Shown: piece after piece, positions 52,815-61,395 of the stretch
Layout: each line of letters begins with the position of its first letter
Numbering within the stretch: the first letter of the stretch is position 1
Source of the DNA: Ruminococcus sp. FC2018
Lineage (GTDB): Bacteria; Bacillota; Clostridia; Oscillospirales; Ruminococcaceae
Assembly: GCF_000621805.1 (NCBI RefSeq)
Contig: NZ_JHXH01000011.1
Span: 1-64,000 of the forward strand
DNA length: 64,000 bases
Direction: 5' to 3'
Made by a program: the position numbers and the translations under genes
Notes under the pieces: model-generated
Databases searched by the model: none
Told to the model about the DNA's origin: nothing
What the model saw: only the letters and a program-made list of their open reading frames with translations

Positions 52815-54134
52815 TTATTTATACTGAGAGATAATCGTTTTAAAGTTATCGATAATATAATCCACGTCTTCGTCGGTCAAAAGTGTATGAAGCGGAAGTG
52901 TTATCAGATTTTCATAGTATTTGTATGAATTCGGGAAATCCGCAATATTATTGCCCAGCTGTTTATATGCAGTCATCATCGGCAAAGGCTTATAATGCAC
53001 ATTTGTGGCGATACCTTGTTGCGCAAACTTAGTTATAATATCTCTTCTTTTCTCATCATCGATGCCCGGGATTCTCACAATATAAAGATGACCATTTGAA
53101 TAAAAATGTTCGGAAGAATGATAAAGGTGGAAAACGCCCAATTCATAACACATTTTATCATATTTTTCAATGATTTTATGCCTTCTGCTCAAAAGGTCAG
53201 GATACCTGTTCAACTGACACAATCCCAAAGCAGCCATAATATCAGTCATATTGCACTTGTAATATGGTGCAATAATATCATATTCCCACGATCCGATCTT
53301 TGTTTTTGCAAGTGCATCTTTGTTTTGACCATGCAGTGAAAGCAACTGGAACGCTTTATAAATATCAGCATCATCCACACCGCTGATCTTCTTCCACGTA
53401 GATGCACCGCCCTCGGCAGTAGTGAAATTCTTAACTGCGTGAAAGCTGAAACTTGAAAAATCTCCCATCCTACCACAGTATTGCTTCTCACCATTTTGTA
53501 TCACATAAGCCCCAAGGCTATGTGCACAATCCGAAATAACGGCTATGCGACCGATTGACTTTTGGATAGCCGATGAGAGGTCGCCAAGAAAAGTGCCGTC
53601 ACTTTCTTTGGGTTTGAATAGATGTCGTTTTTGGTTGATGATGTTATATATTTTTTCATAATCACATGGGATACCATATATATCCACAGGAATGATGGCT
53701 TTAGTCTTCTCTGATATAAGGGTTTCAAGCATATCATAATCCATCTCGGGAGAATGATTGGTACTATTCCCATTTCTTATAATATCCACGAATTTAACGG
53801 TTGCACCACAATGGATCGCAGAAGAAGCAGTTGCGGAATAGGTAAAAGCCGGGACTATAACTTCGTCCCCACATCCTATCCCTAATACTCGTAAATTCAA
53901 TTCCTCCGCAGCTGTTCCGGAATTAAGACATACAACACGATTACTCCATCGATCAGAATCTTCGTTAACATCAATATCGTTTTTCCCGGTTTCAATATAT
54001 GCTGCTAATCTTTTTTCCAGCAATTTGGTTCGTGGACCGGTAGTTATCCATCCGGAACGAAGTGCCTCGGATACTTCCTGTATTTCTGCCTCGGATATGT
54101 CCGGAGGACTGAATTTTATCATTCTTTTATCCAT
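52815..54134 (-). CDS. PglE-like UDP-4-amino-sugar aminotransferase, enlarged
   Basis: This 439-residue DegT/DnrJ/EryC1 enzyme starts MDKRMIKFSPPDISEAEI and has SGWITTGPRTKLLE, LNSGTAAEELNLRVLG, a PLP-contact DCAHSLGAYV segment and SFSFHAVKNFTTAEGG with the Schiff-base Lys. It is longer than the usual 370-390 because of two insertions, near residues 50-65 and 175-205. With the FlaA1/PglF-like dehydratase beside it, it would make UDP-4-amino-4,6-dideoxy-GlcNAc or its galacto isomer. ATG 54134 has GGTGA upstream; ATG 54164 is an alternative with poorer context. Confidence 0.87.
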   Translation of the reverse strand: MDKRMIKFSPPDISEAEIQEVSEALRSGWITTGPRTKLLEKRLAAYIETGKNDIDVNEDSDRWSNRVVCLNSGTAAEELNLRVLGIGCGDEVIVPAFTYSATASSAIHCGATVKFVDIIRNGNSTNHSPEMDYDMLETLISEKTKAIIPVDIYGIPCDYEKIYNIINQKRHLFKPKESDGTFLGDLSSAIQKSIGRIAVISDCAHSLGAYVIQNGEKQYCGRMGDFSSFSFHAVKNFTTAEGGASTWKKISGVDDADIYKAFQLLSLHGQNKDALAKTKIGSWEYDIIAPYYKCNMTDIMAALGLCQLNRYPDLLSRRHKIIEKYDKMCYELGVFHLYHSSEHFYSNGHLYIVRIPGIDDEKRRDIITKFAQQGIATNVHYKPLPMMTAYKQLGNNIADFPNSYKYYENLITLPLHTLLTDEDVDYIIDNFKTIISQYK

Positions 54135-54160
54135 ATATTTCACCGTATTTCTTTTCTTAT

Positions 54161-56191
54161 TCAATCAACGATACTTGCCACCAACTGCTTGTAGGTCTCG
54201 CTTTTCTTGCCCTCAACACCGTCCTGGTGATAGGTAGTAACGATCTTTGCGACAATTTCACGAATATTCTTATCGTTAGCATATGCTGCATCCATTAAAG
54301 GACCAAGCTGCTGCAGGAATTCATCCGTGTCAAACGGAATAGGACAACCTATATGGATCTTGTCGTTTTCCGTTTTTCTTAATCCTTCTTCTGCCATAAG
54401 CTTTTCTTCGTAAAGCTTCTCTCCGGGTCTTAATCCTGTGTACTCGATCTTTATATCAATATCAGGTTTAAATCCGGAAAGCCTGATAAGGTTTCTTGCG
54501 AGAGTATCTATCTTTACAGGTGAACCCATATCAAGAACAAAGATCTCTCCGCCTTTAGCATAAGTTCCTGCCAGAAGGACAAGGCTTACAGCCTCGGGGA
54601 TAGTCATAAAATAACGGATTATATCAGGATGAGTTACCGTTACCGGACCGCCCTTTTCAATTTGTTTTTTGAATATCGGGATCACACTTCCGTTTGAGCC
54701 GAGAACATTGCCAAATCTTAAAGCAACAAATTCAGTGTTAATGTTTTCAAATAATTCCCTGTTCGTTTTTAAGTTTGCTTTTTCAAGACCTGTTTCGGTA
54801 TGATGCGTAAAAAGCTGAGGTATCTCGTAAGCTTTACCTGCTTTGATCTTAGCATCAAAGCTCTGTATTATCATCTCACACAGCCTTTTGCTCGCACCCA
54901 TTATATTTGTTGGATTAACAGCTTTGTCTGTGGAGATAAGCACAAATCTTTTGCATCCGTGAAGCATTGCCGCATAGGCAGTTTTATAGGTACCTATTGC
55001 ATTATTCTTTATCGCTTCACAGGGACTGTCTTCCATGAGAGGAACATGCTTGTGGGCAGCTGCATGATAAACAATATCAGGTCTGTATCTGTCAAACACC
55101 TGGAACATCTTTCTTGAATCTCTTACTGATCCTATCAGAGTGACAAGATCAAGCTCGGGATGTTTTTCTCTTAATTCCAGCTGAATATCGTATGCATTAT
55201 TCTCATATACATCAAAGATAATGAGTCTTTTGGGATTGTGACTTGCTACCTGTCTGCATAGTTCAGAGCCAATCGAACCGCCGCCGCCTGTTACAAGGAC
55301 TGTTTTTCCGTGAATGAAATCGAAAACCTCATTCATTTCAACTTTTATTGGTTCTCTGCCTAAAAGATCTTCGATAGAAACATTTTTAAGATTTGATACG
55401 GTCACTTCGCCGTTAACAAGCTGATACATTCCCGGCAGATTTTTCAGCTGACAAGAAGTTTCTTTACATATACTCAGTATATCTCTGCGTTCTTCCATAG
55501 ATGCTGAAGGAAGAGCAACGTATATCTTCTGTATATTAAATTTTTCCACATTTTCAAGGATAGTATCTCTGCCGCCAACTATAGGAATGCCATCAATGAA
55601 TCTATTCCACTTATTCTCGCTGTCATCGATTATACATACTACCCTATCGTTAAGCTCTTTAGCTCTGTTGACATCACGAAGTATCATCTGACCTGCATTG
55701 CCAGCACCGATAAGCATAACGTTATTGCTGCTCTTGCCTGTATGGCTTGCATTTTTAACAAATAATACAAAACGATAAGAAAAACGCACCGTGAAAACAG
55801 CACAAAACTGTATGATAGATCCGATAATATAATATGATATCGGCATACGAATTACGAATACCGTAATAAAAACGGCATGGAAAACACCTGTAATTATCGA
55901 AGCGAGAGTTATTCGTAACAACTCACTATAGCTTGCGAATCTCCACATACTTCTGTACAATCTCATAAAATAAAAGCATGCAATCGAGAATAAGGCATAG
56001 TACGGAGAAAACTTAAGCCAGCCGTTTAAATATTCAGCCGGGATCAAAGAATACTTACAGTCAAACCTCAGCCACAATGCAACAAAATATGACATAAATA
56101 CAACTATGATATCAAATATCCCGATCAGTAAAGCGATAACCTTCCATTGCTCAAAATGGAAAAATCGAGTTGTTTTTTGTTTCGATTTCAT
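54161..56191 (-). CDS. membrane-bound UDP-GlcNAc C4,6-dehydratase (PglF/FlaA1/CapD type)
   Basis: This 676-residue protein has four N-terminal membrane helices (residues 12-115), a CoA-binding-like Rossmann domain (150-270; NVMLIGAGNAGQMILRD) and a catalytic SDR domain (290-580). The last shows VTGGGGSIGSELCRQ and STDKAVNPTNIMGASKR, where Met replaces the usual Tyr as in the PglF/FlaA1 group. It would make UDP-4-keto-6-deoxy-HexNAc for the aminotransferase that follows. It is the first gene after the cluster 2 promoter. No ribosome site lies within 15 bp of the ATG; AAAGGAAAA is about 35 bp upstream, separated by a small hairpin. Confidence 0.93.
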   Translation of the reverse strand: MKSKQKTTRFFHFEQWKVIALLIGIFDIIVVFMSYFVALWLRFDCKYSLIPAEYLNGWLKFSPYYALFSIACFYFMRLYRSMWRFASYSELLRITLASIITGVFHAVFITVFVIRMPISYYIIGSIIQFCAVFTVRFSYRFVLFVKNASHTGKSSNNVMLIGAGNAGQMILRDVNRAKELNDRVVCIIDDSENKWNRFIDGIPIVGGRDTILENVEKFNIQKIYVALPSASMEERRDILSICKETSCQLKNLPGMYQLVNGEVTVSNLKNVSIEDLLGREPIKVEMNEVFDFIHGKTVLVTGGGGSIGSELCRQVASHNPKRLIIFDVYENNAYDIQLELREKHPELDLVTLIGSVRDSRKMFQVFDRYRPDIVYHAAAHKHVPLMEDSPCEAIKNNAIGTYKTAYAAMLHGCKRFVLISTDKAVNPTNIMGASKRLCEMIIQSFDAKIKAGKAYEIPQLFTHHTETGLEKANLKTNRELFENINTEFVALRFGNVLGSNGSVIPIFKKQIEKGGPVTVTHPDIIRYFMTIPEAVSLVLLAGTYAKGGEIFVLDMGSPVKIDTLARNLIRLSGFKPDIDIKIEYTGLRPGEKLYEEKLMAEEGLRKTENDKIHIGCPIPFDTDEFLQQLGPLMDAAYANDKNIREIVAKIVTTYHQDGVEGKKSETYKQLVASIVD

Positions 56192-56307
56192 TTATTTTAA
56201 AGCTGTTGCTTATATAAAATAGCAACTTTTCCTTTCTCATAGAAATTTTCACACAATTATAATGTGCAATATTTGCGCAAAAACAATGGCATAAACCAAC
56301 ATTTTAT

Positions 56308-56336
56308 ATTATACCAAAAACACACCATAATGTCAA
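56308..56336 (-). promoter_or_regulatory. consensus promoter of polysaccharide cluster 2
   Basis: On the minus strand a perfect TTGACA (56331-56336) and TATAAT (56308-56313) are separated by 17 bp. The predicted leader of about 110 nt includes a hairpin with a GTTGC/GCAAC stem near 56205-56226. The remainder of the 301-bp gap up to the Wzz gene holds only the terminator at 56444-56481 and A+T-rich DNA. Confidence 0.88.
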
Positions 56337-56443
56337 CTATTTGACCGCTTTTTCAGCAAATATGCAACTATTTGAAATAATTTGTTTAAAAATAATAAAT
56401 TATTGCCAAAAACTTAAATCGCATTATAGATTAAGTAGTAAAA

Positions 56444-56481
56444 ATAATAAAAAACCATTGAAAACAATGGTTTTTTATTAT
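56444..56481 (-). terminator. bidirectional terminator after the Wzz-like gene
   Basis: A perfect 17-bp inverted repeat (56444-56460 and 56465-56481, core ACCATTG/CAATGGT) around an AAAA loop is flanked by A-runs and T-runs on both sides. It lies 12 bp past the Wzz-like stop codon and insulates the cluster 2 promoter. Confidence 0.93.
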
Positions 56482-56492
56482 CTATAACACGA

Positions 56493-57680
56493 CTAATTAT
56501 GTTTGGAGTTAATGATGATCGCTCCTAAAATATCCTTACCTGACTTGAGCATCTCATTTAATGAAAAATCAAATTCTTTGATCGTGGTAGAACCGTATTT
56601 AACAACAAGTACGATTCCATCTGTTTTTTGTGCATTAATTACAGCTTCCGGGGTTGACTTAACACAATCCGATTTGATAAATTCACTGTTGTTATTATTG
56701 TCTTTTAATATAGCTGAAACATTATCAACTATTGAATCAATTTTTGTTTTCTCATCAGCAGGAATCAAGAATATCTTTTTACTCTCGTTTTTAGCAATAA
56801 GATTATAAGCTATTCTTTTGTACTCATTATCACGCTGCTTAGACTTACATGGAATAACACCATAAGTATCAACACCGAAATACTCAAGATCTTTAATGGT
56901 CCAGATCCTATCCGTAAGTATAAAGAGAAGGAAATACAGACCAAATATAAAGATAATACCCAGTACGAAACCGACAACAGAATACTTTATGATTGTTGAA
57001 TAGCTGGTTTTATACTCAATATTTGTATTATCTATAAAGATACTTGGTTCATTCAGAGACTTAACTGAATTGAAAGCTTCATAACTATTGTTTTCTTTAA
57101 TAAAAATTTCGTTAAGTGCTTTTGCAATATCAAGTGCTCTGTCTGGATCTATATCTGTAACAGAGTAATGTAAAATATTTGCACCGCTAAAATTGATATT
57201 GATAAGCCAACGAAGTTCATCGGCTGAAATTGATTTTTTTATATTCTTGTAACTGGATGAATTGACATTATCAGCAATTTTATAAATCGTAGTATCTCTT
57301 ATAAAAAGAGAGATTGCATCTGACTGAAATCTATTTACCATTGAACTGTAGTCCAGATTAGAATTACCCTCAATGCTTTTAAAATCAAAATCAATAAAGA
57401 TATCGCCCCTAATGTTGCAGCTGCCTGGGACTTCTTCTTTTTCTGTGTTTCTAACAACTTGTCCTGCATTTGGATAGTAGGCAGATTTGTTTCTTGTGAT
57501 TATTTCTTTTAGTGTCTTCTCAGAATTATTATTATTCTTTTGATTTGTATAGCTATAACATGAAAGCAGACAAGCAAAGATGACACCAACGATGATCGCT
57601 ACAATGCAATGATCTAAAACAAAAAATAAGCATTGTTTAAAATCAAGTTCCCTGCGCTTTTTTTCGGTCAATTCATCCAT
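56493..57680 (-). CDS. Wzz/CpsC-like chain-length protein with a kinase-like C-terminal tail
   Basis: This 395-residue protein has a short cytoplasmic N terminus, a membrane helix (residues 24-44), an extracytoplasmic domain with a Wzz-like fold (50-235) and a second helix (236-260). A C-terminal cytoplasmic domain (265-395) follows. The last part resembles the layout of a CpsD/BY-kinase domain (IFLIPADEKTKIDSIVDNVSAIL, GIVLVVKYGSTTIKEFD), but the Walker A GxxxxGKS/T motif is absent, as is a Tyr-rich tail. It may be an inactive partner. It has its own promoter upstream of cluster 2. No separate CpsD-like kinase or CpsB phosphatase was seen in the window. Confidence 0.75.
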   Translation of the reverse strand: MDELTEKKRRELDFKQCLFFVLDHCIVAIIVGVIFACLLSCYSYTNQKNNNNSEKTLKEIITRNKSAYYPNAGQVVRNTEKEEVPGSCNIRGDIFIDFDFKSIEGNSNLDYSSMVNRFQSDAISLFIRDTTIYKIADNVNSSSYKNIKKSISADELRWLININFSGANILHYSVTDIDPDRALDIAKALNEIFIKENNSYEAFNSVKSLNEPSIFIDNTNIEYKTSYSTIIKYSVVGFVLGIIFIFGLYFLLFILTDRIWTIKDLEYFGVDTYGVIPCKSKQRDNEYKRIAYNLIAKNESKKIFLIPADEKTKIDSIVDNVSAILKDNNNNSEFIKSDCVKSTPEAVINAQKTDGIVLVVKYGSTTIKEFDFSLNEMLKSGKDILGAIIINSKHN

Positions 57681-57718
57681 TTATGGTTACTCCCTTCAAA
57701 ATTGATCTAGACAGACTA

Positions 57719-57747
57719 ATTATATCAAAAACCGTCGTTTTTGTCAA
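57719..57747 (-). promoter_or_regulatory. promoter of the Wzz-like gene
   Basis: On the minus strand TTGACA (57742-57747) and TATAAT (57719-57724) are separated by 17 bp, 38 bp before ATG 57680. GGGAG in the leader is the ribosome site. It is divergent from the GH3 promoter. Confidence 0.85.
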
Positions 57748-57862
57748 GTAAAATAATAAGTAATGAAAGAACATGTCTTTGAGCGATTATGCCTTTGATT
57801 GCTTTCAATTTATTTGATTTAGATCAATTAATCTGTAGGACTCAAAATATGAAACAATGTAA

Positions 57863-57891
57863 TTGACGGAATAAATAATATGTGATATAAT
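57863..57891 (+). promoter_or_regulatory. promoter of the GH3 lipoprotein gene
   Basis: TTGACG (57863-57868) and TATAAT (57886-57891) are separated by 17 bp, 28 bp before ATG 57920. The ribosome site is inside a tract of eight G (57908-57915). Confidence 0.85.
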
Positions 57892-57919
57892 CTTTGCAAG
57901 ATATTAAGGGGGGGGTAAT

Positions 57920-59818
57920 ATGAAAAGGAAACTTCTGGCACTTGTTGTCAGCCTGTCAATAGTCTTATCAACATCATCCTGTGCAGACAGTTCATCTCAA
58001 AGTGATGAAAGCTCTTCGTCTTCATCTGTATCAGAACAGCCGTCCTCATCACAAAGCGGCACCTGGGGTTCTGAAAGCAGCTCGTCTGAACCGGTATATA
58101 ACTACAAGAAATATGATGGTTTAACAGCTGATCAGATAGTAGAAAAAATGACTTTGGAACAAAAGGTCAGTCAGATGGTACTTCCCGAGCTCAAAGAGAT
58201 AGACAGCGAAAAATTGAAGCAGAACTGCTATGGCGGTGTACTTTCAAAGACTCAGCCTTTAACATCCGCTCAGTGGAGGCAGACTGTTGACGATCTGCAA
58301 AAGGGTGCAATATCCTCTGAATGCGGTATCCCGATAATATACGGTCAGGACGATGTTCACGGTGTATATGCCTGCCTTAACGCAGTAATTTTCCCGCATA
58401 ATATTGGTCTTGCAGCTGCGAACGACAAGGATCTTATGTATAAAATGGGGCAGATCACAGCAGACGAAGCAAAGCTTTGTCATATGCTTTGGAACTACTC
58501 CCCTGTTATTGCACAATCCGTTGATCCACGCTGGGGACGCACATATGAATGCCTCGGAAGCGATCTTGGCACTATAACCGAGCTTAGCACCGCCTATTCA
58601 AAGGGTCTGCTTGACGGTGGTCTGATCGTTTGCGCCAAGCATTTCTTTGGTGACGGAAATGTAGGCTATGGCACAGGTGAACAGGGCAATGTTAAAATGC
58701 TTATTGACAGAGGCGATGCCAAGCTTACAGATGAACAGATCAACGACCTTCTGAAAGTATACAAAGCTCAGATAGATGCCGGAGTCCAGACGATCATGAT
58801 ATCCCATTCTGCTGTGAACGGCGTAAAAATGCATGAAAATAAGAAATACATAGATAAGCTTAAAAACGAGATGGGCTTTAAAGGGTTCATAGTAAGCGAC
58901 TGGAATTCTGTTCAGAACACATCACCCAGCACTTACGAGGAGCAGATCATTACCTCGGTGAATGCAGGAATAGATATGTTCATGGAAGTTGATACTTTTG
59001 AGCAGGTAAAAAATATCATTGTAAGTTCTGTAAATATCGGTAAAATATCACAGGAGCGTATTGATGATGCGGCAAAGCGTATTGTCAAAGTCAAGCTTGA
59101 TGCAGGAGTTTTCAGCGATCCGCTTTTTGAAAGCACAAAGACAAAACAATCCGAAACAGGCTCGGAGGAATACAGGAAAGTTGCTCAGCAGCTTGTTGAA
59201 AAAAGCCTTGTGCTTGTGAAAAACGATAACAAGGTACTGCCTCTCAAAAAAGGAACTTCGGTATATATCACCGGTCCTGCGGCAGACAATGCTCAGGCAC
59301 AATGCGGTGGCTGGACCCTTGACTGGAACAGCAGTCCTGAAAAGAACATTGACGGTGTTACGACTATTCTTGCAGGATTTAAACAGATCGCCGAGAAAAA
59401 CGGAATAAAGGTAATTACAGATAAAAACGAGGCTTCAAAGGCAGACGTTGTCCTGCTTTGCGTAGGCGAACAGTCATACGCGGAATGGAACGGCGACACG
59501 GAGGATCTTGCGCTGTGCGGAAAACTGGGACTTGAGGGCAACACAGAGGCAATAAACGAAGTAAAATCCCTTGGCAAACCAACTGTTGCGTGTATTGTAG
59601 CCGGAAGAAATGTTATTTTAGATGAACAAAGCATAAAGAACTGGGACAGTATTGTAATGTGCTATCTGCCGGGCTCTGAAGGACAGGGCGTTGCTAATGT
59701 GCTCTGCGGAAACAGCGGATTTTCCGGCAAGCTGCCAAGCCCGTGGTATAGCGATCTGAAGCAGATAGGGACTAATGAATGCTGGCTTAAACGGGGCTTT
59801 GGTCTTAATTATCAATAA
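57920..59818 (+). CDS. secreted glycoside hydrolase family 3 lipoprotein
   Basis: This 632-residue protein has an N-terminal signal with a lipobox-like LSTSSC at the Cys near residue 21, then a Ser-rich spacer (22-58). A GH3 catalytic barrel follows (65-375) with GQDDVHGVYA, CAKHFFGDG (Lys/His pair) and GFIVSDWNSV (nucleophile Asp near 323), and then the C-terminal alpha/beta sandwich domain. GH3 members act on beta-glucosides, xylosides or N-acetylglucosaminides; the KHF-x-GDG-type pattern here fits beta-glucosidase-like enzymes more than NagZ. It is likely anchored outside the cell and used for glycan degradation. It shares a short operon with a 65-residue membrane protein. Confidence 0.93.
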   Translation: MKRKLLALVVSLSIVLSTSSCADSSSQSDESSSSSSVSEQPSSSQSGTWGSESSSSEPVYNYKKYDGLTADQIVEKMTLEQKVSQMVLPELKEIDSEKLKQNCYGGVLSKTQPLTSAQWRQTVDDLQKGAISSECGIPIIYGQDDVHGVYACLNAVIFPHNIGLAAANDKDLMYKMGQITADEAKLCHMLWNYSPVIAQSVDPRWGRTYECLGSDLGTITELSTAYSKGLLDGGLIVCAKHFFGDGNVGYGTGEQGNVKMLIDRGDAKLTDEQINDLLKVYKAQIDAGVQTIMISHSAVNGVKMHENKKYIDKLKNEMGFKGFIVSDWNSVQNTSPSTYEEQIITSVNAGIDMFMEVDTFEQVKNIIVSSVNIGKISQERIDDAAKRIVKVKLDAGVFSDPLFESTKTKQSETGSEEYRKVAQQLVEKSLVLVKNDNKVLPLKKGTSVYITGPAADNAQAQCGGWTLDWNSSPEKNIDGVTTILAGFKQIAEKNGIKVITDKNEASKADVVLLCVGEQSYAEWNGDTEDLALCGKLGLEGNTEAINEVKSLGKPTVACIVAGRNVILDEQSIKNWDSIVMCYLPGSEGQGVANVLCGNSGFSGKLPSPWYSDLKQIGTNECWLKRGFGLNYQ

Positions 59819-59835
59819 TTTTGCAAGGTGATACA

Positions 59836-60033
59836 ATGAAATTGGACAAACTTGATGTTGTATGGTTTATATGCCTTATAATTATCGGACTCGGTGTACT
59901 AATAGTTTCTATAAACAATGTTTTTGATATGGGCTTCCCTGCCACAATGATAAAGCCGATCGGGATAGTTGATCTTATCACACTTCCTGTACTGGCGTTT
60001 ACATCGGTGAAAAAACTGAAAAGCAAACAATAG
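59836..60033 (+). CDS. 65-residue membrane protein after the GH3 gene
   Basis: ATG 59836 follows AAGGTGA and lies 17 bp past the GH3 stop. The product has two hydrophobic segments (VVWFICLIIIGLGVLIVSI and IGIVDLITLPVLAFTSV) with a short loop and a basic C terminus. No family was recognised. A strong terminator follows immediately. Confidence 0.75.
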   Translation: MKLDKLDVVWFICLIIIGLGVLIVSINNVFDMGFPATMIKPIGIVDLITLPVLAFTSVKKLKSKQ

Positions 60034-60034
60034 C

Positions 60035-60074
60035 AAAAAGCCTGACCTGCAACTTGAACAGGTCAGGCTTTTTT
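60035..60074 (+). terminator. terminator between the GH3 operon and ribU
   Basis: AAAAAGCCTGACCTG (60035-60049) pairs with CAGGTCAGGCTTTTT (60059-60073), a 15-bp perfect stem with T/A flanks. It can terminate both the GH3 operon and the convergent ribU gene, whose stop is at 60084. Confidence 0.95.
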
Positions 60075-60083
60075 ATGCGTACA

Positions 60084-60692
60084 CTATGATTTGCTGCTCT
60101 TTATAATGGGTGAAAGAGGTTTATATACAAAAATTGTAATTAGTGAACACAACAGTCCCTTTACAAATGTAAACGGCAGATTAAACAGGCAAAGCGCCAT
60201 AAACGTGTTGTCAACACCCGGCATTATGGCCTGATAAGCTTTTAGGACAGTTTCTTCTCCACCGAAAGCTTTGAAGTATATAGGATAAACGATAAAATAA
60301 TTCAAAGGCAAGCTTATAAATGTAAAGCCTAACATACCCACAAAAGTAGCAAAGATGGCTCCTTTTTTGGTCTTTTTTCTGCGATAGATCGTTGCTGAAA
60401 CAAGAACAAAGAAAGCACTTGTAACAAAATCAAAAATATCACCTATACCCATAGTTGTTCCAAAGCCTTTTATCAGCAAATGGATAAGATTTTTCAGCAG
60501 ACAGACAATAACACCTTCCACAGGTCCCATTGCAAAACCGGCAAGAAGGGATATGACATTGGAAAAATCAAGCTTTATAAACGACGGCATTATGCCCGGT
60601 ATAGGAAAATCAAGGTAGTAAACAACAGATGCAACTGCTGTCATCATACCGATAATAACGATCTTTCTTGTTGTGAAATTTTTTTGAGTCAT
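60084..60692 (-). CDS. ribU: riboflavin ECF transporter S component
   Basis: This 202-residue membrane protein has six hydrophobic segments, a RibU-type N terminus (IVIIGMMTAVASVVYYLDFPIPGIMPSFIKLDFSNVISLLAGFAMGPVEG) and CLLKNLIHLLIKG. It binds riboflavin and works with the shared EcfAA'T energy-coupling module encoded elsewhere. ATG 60692 has GGAGG 7 bp upstream. An FMN riboswitch and a terminator precede it, which supports the substrate. Confidence 0.95.
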   Translation of the reverse strand: MTQKNFTTRKIVIIGMMTAVASVVYYLDFPIPGIMPSFIKLDFSNVISLLAGFAMGPVEGVIVCLLKNLIHLLIKGFGTTMGIGDIFDFVTSAFFVLVSATIYRRKKTKKGAIFATFVGMLGFTFISLPLNYFIVYPIYFKAFGGEETVLKAYQAIMPGVDNTFMALCLFNLPFTFVKGLLCSLITIFVYKPLSPIIKSSKS

Positions 60693-60741
60693 AATAATTC
60701 CTCCAATAATCAATTATTGGGAGAAACAGCGCAAGGACAAA

Positions 60742-60772
60742 TAAAAAAGCCCTGAAAACGTGATCAGGGCTT
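60742..60772 (-). terminator. riboswitch-controlled terminator before ribU
   Basis: AAGCCCTGA (60747-60755) pairs with TCAGGGCTT (60764-60772) and is followed on the minus strand by six T. It lies between the FMN aptamer and the ribU ribosome site and would form when FMN is bound. Confidence 0.88.
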
Positions 60773-60788
60773 GAAAAATCTTCTTGTG

Positions 60789-60912
60789 TCATTTCTTCCA
60801 TCCGGACTTTACCGTTGGTATCGGGATCTCACCGATTCAGCGCCGTTAAGCGGTCGTGGACTAAAGCAAAAGCTTATTACCACCAGTGTGGAATTTCACC
60901 ACCCCTGAAATA
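60789..60912 (-). promoter_or_regulatory. FMN riboswitch (RFN element)
   Basis: On the minus strand the conserved RFN blocks appear in order: GGGGTGGTGAAATTCCACA, AGTCCACGACCG, AATCGGTGAGATCCCGAT, and GTAAAGTCCGGATGGAAGA. The element lies directly upstream of ribU and is followed by a terminator, so FMN should stop transcription. Confidence 0.96.
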
Positions 60913-60947
60913 CATAATAAATATTAAGTTGTATAGTTTTATACGAA

Positions 60948-61361
60948 TTATTCCTCTGTCTGGTCGTCAAAGTCAAATTCAAGCTTTTCGCCGCAATTAG
61001 GGCAATCCATAGAGCCGTCTGCAAGAATGTTCTCGCCAAGCATTATCTTATCTCCACAGTTGGGACACACACATTCATACATGGTCTCGTCGTCATCACA
61101 GAAGTCACAGTCACATTCGTCATCGTCGTCGTCATCTTCTAGACCGTAGTAATCCTCTTCCAATGCGCCGAGATCTTCATCGATAACGTCAACAAGCTCA
61201 ACTGTCTCGTCAACTTCAACAGCCATATCCTCAATGGTATCAGCCATCTCTTCAAGGACTTCTGACATGAGCTTGAGTATTTTGCCTTCGTTAGTGGAGT
61301 CGTCTATTTTCAGACCGTCCATAAGACCTTTAAGGTAAGCTACCTTTTTTGTCAATTCCAT
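60948..61361 (-). CDS. CD1247-like acidic Zn-ribbon protein
   Basis: This 137-residue protein has a helical N terminus (TKKVAYLKGLMDGLKIDDSTNEGKILKLMSEVLEEMADTIEDM), a very acidic Asp/Glu stretch with CDCDFC near residues 78-88, and a C-terminal zinc ribbon (CVCPNCGDK ... DCPNCGEKLEF). This layout is that of conserved clostridial proteins of unknown function near efp. It follows efp by 34 bp in the same direction. Its role is not known. Confidence 0.82.
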   Translation of the reverse strand: MELTKKVAYLKGLMDGLKIDDSTNEGKILKLMSEVLEEMADTIEDMAVEVDETVELVDVIDEDLGALEEDYYGLEDDDDDDECDCDFCDDDETMYECVCPNCGDKIMLGENILADGSMDCPNCGEKLEFDFDDQTEE

Positions 61362-61395
61362 AGCTATCCCTCCGTTACAATAATTATTTTATGTT

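Noticed and set aside
60610-60801. A 63-codon minus-strand frame over the ribU leader
   Set aside because: It runs through the FMN riboswitch end and the terminator and overlaps ribU in another frame, so it is not a gene.
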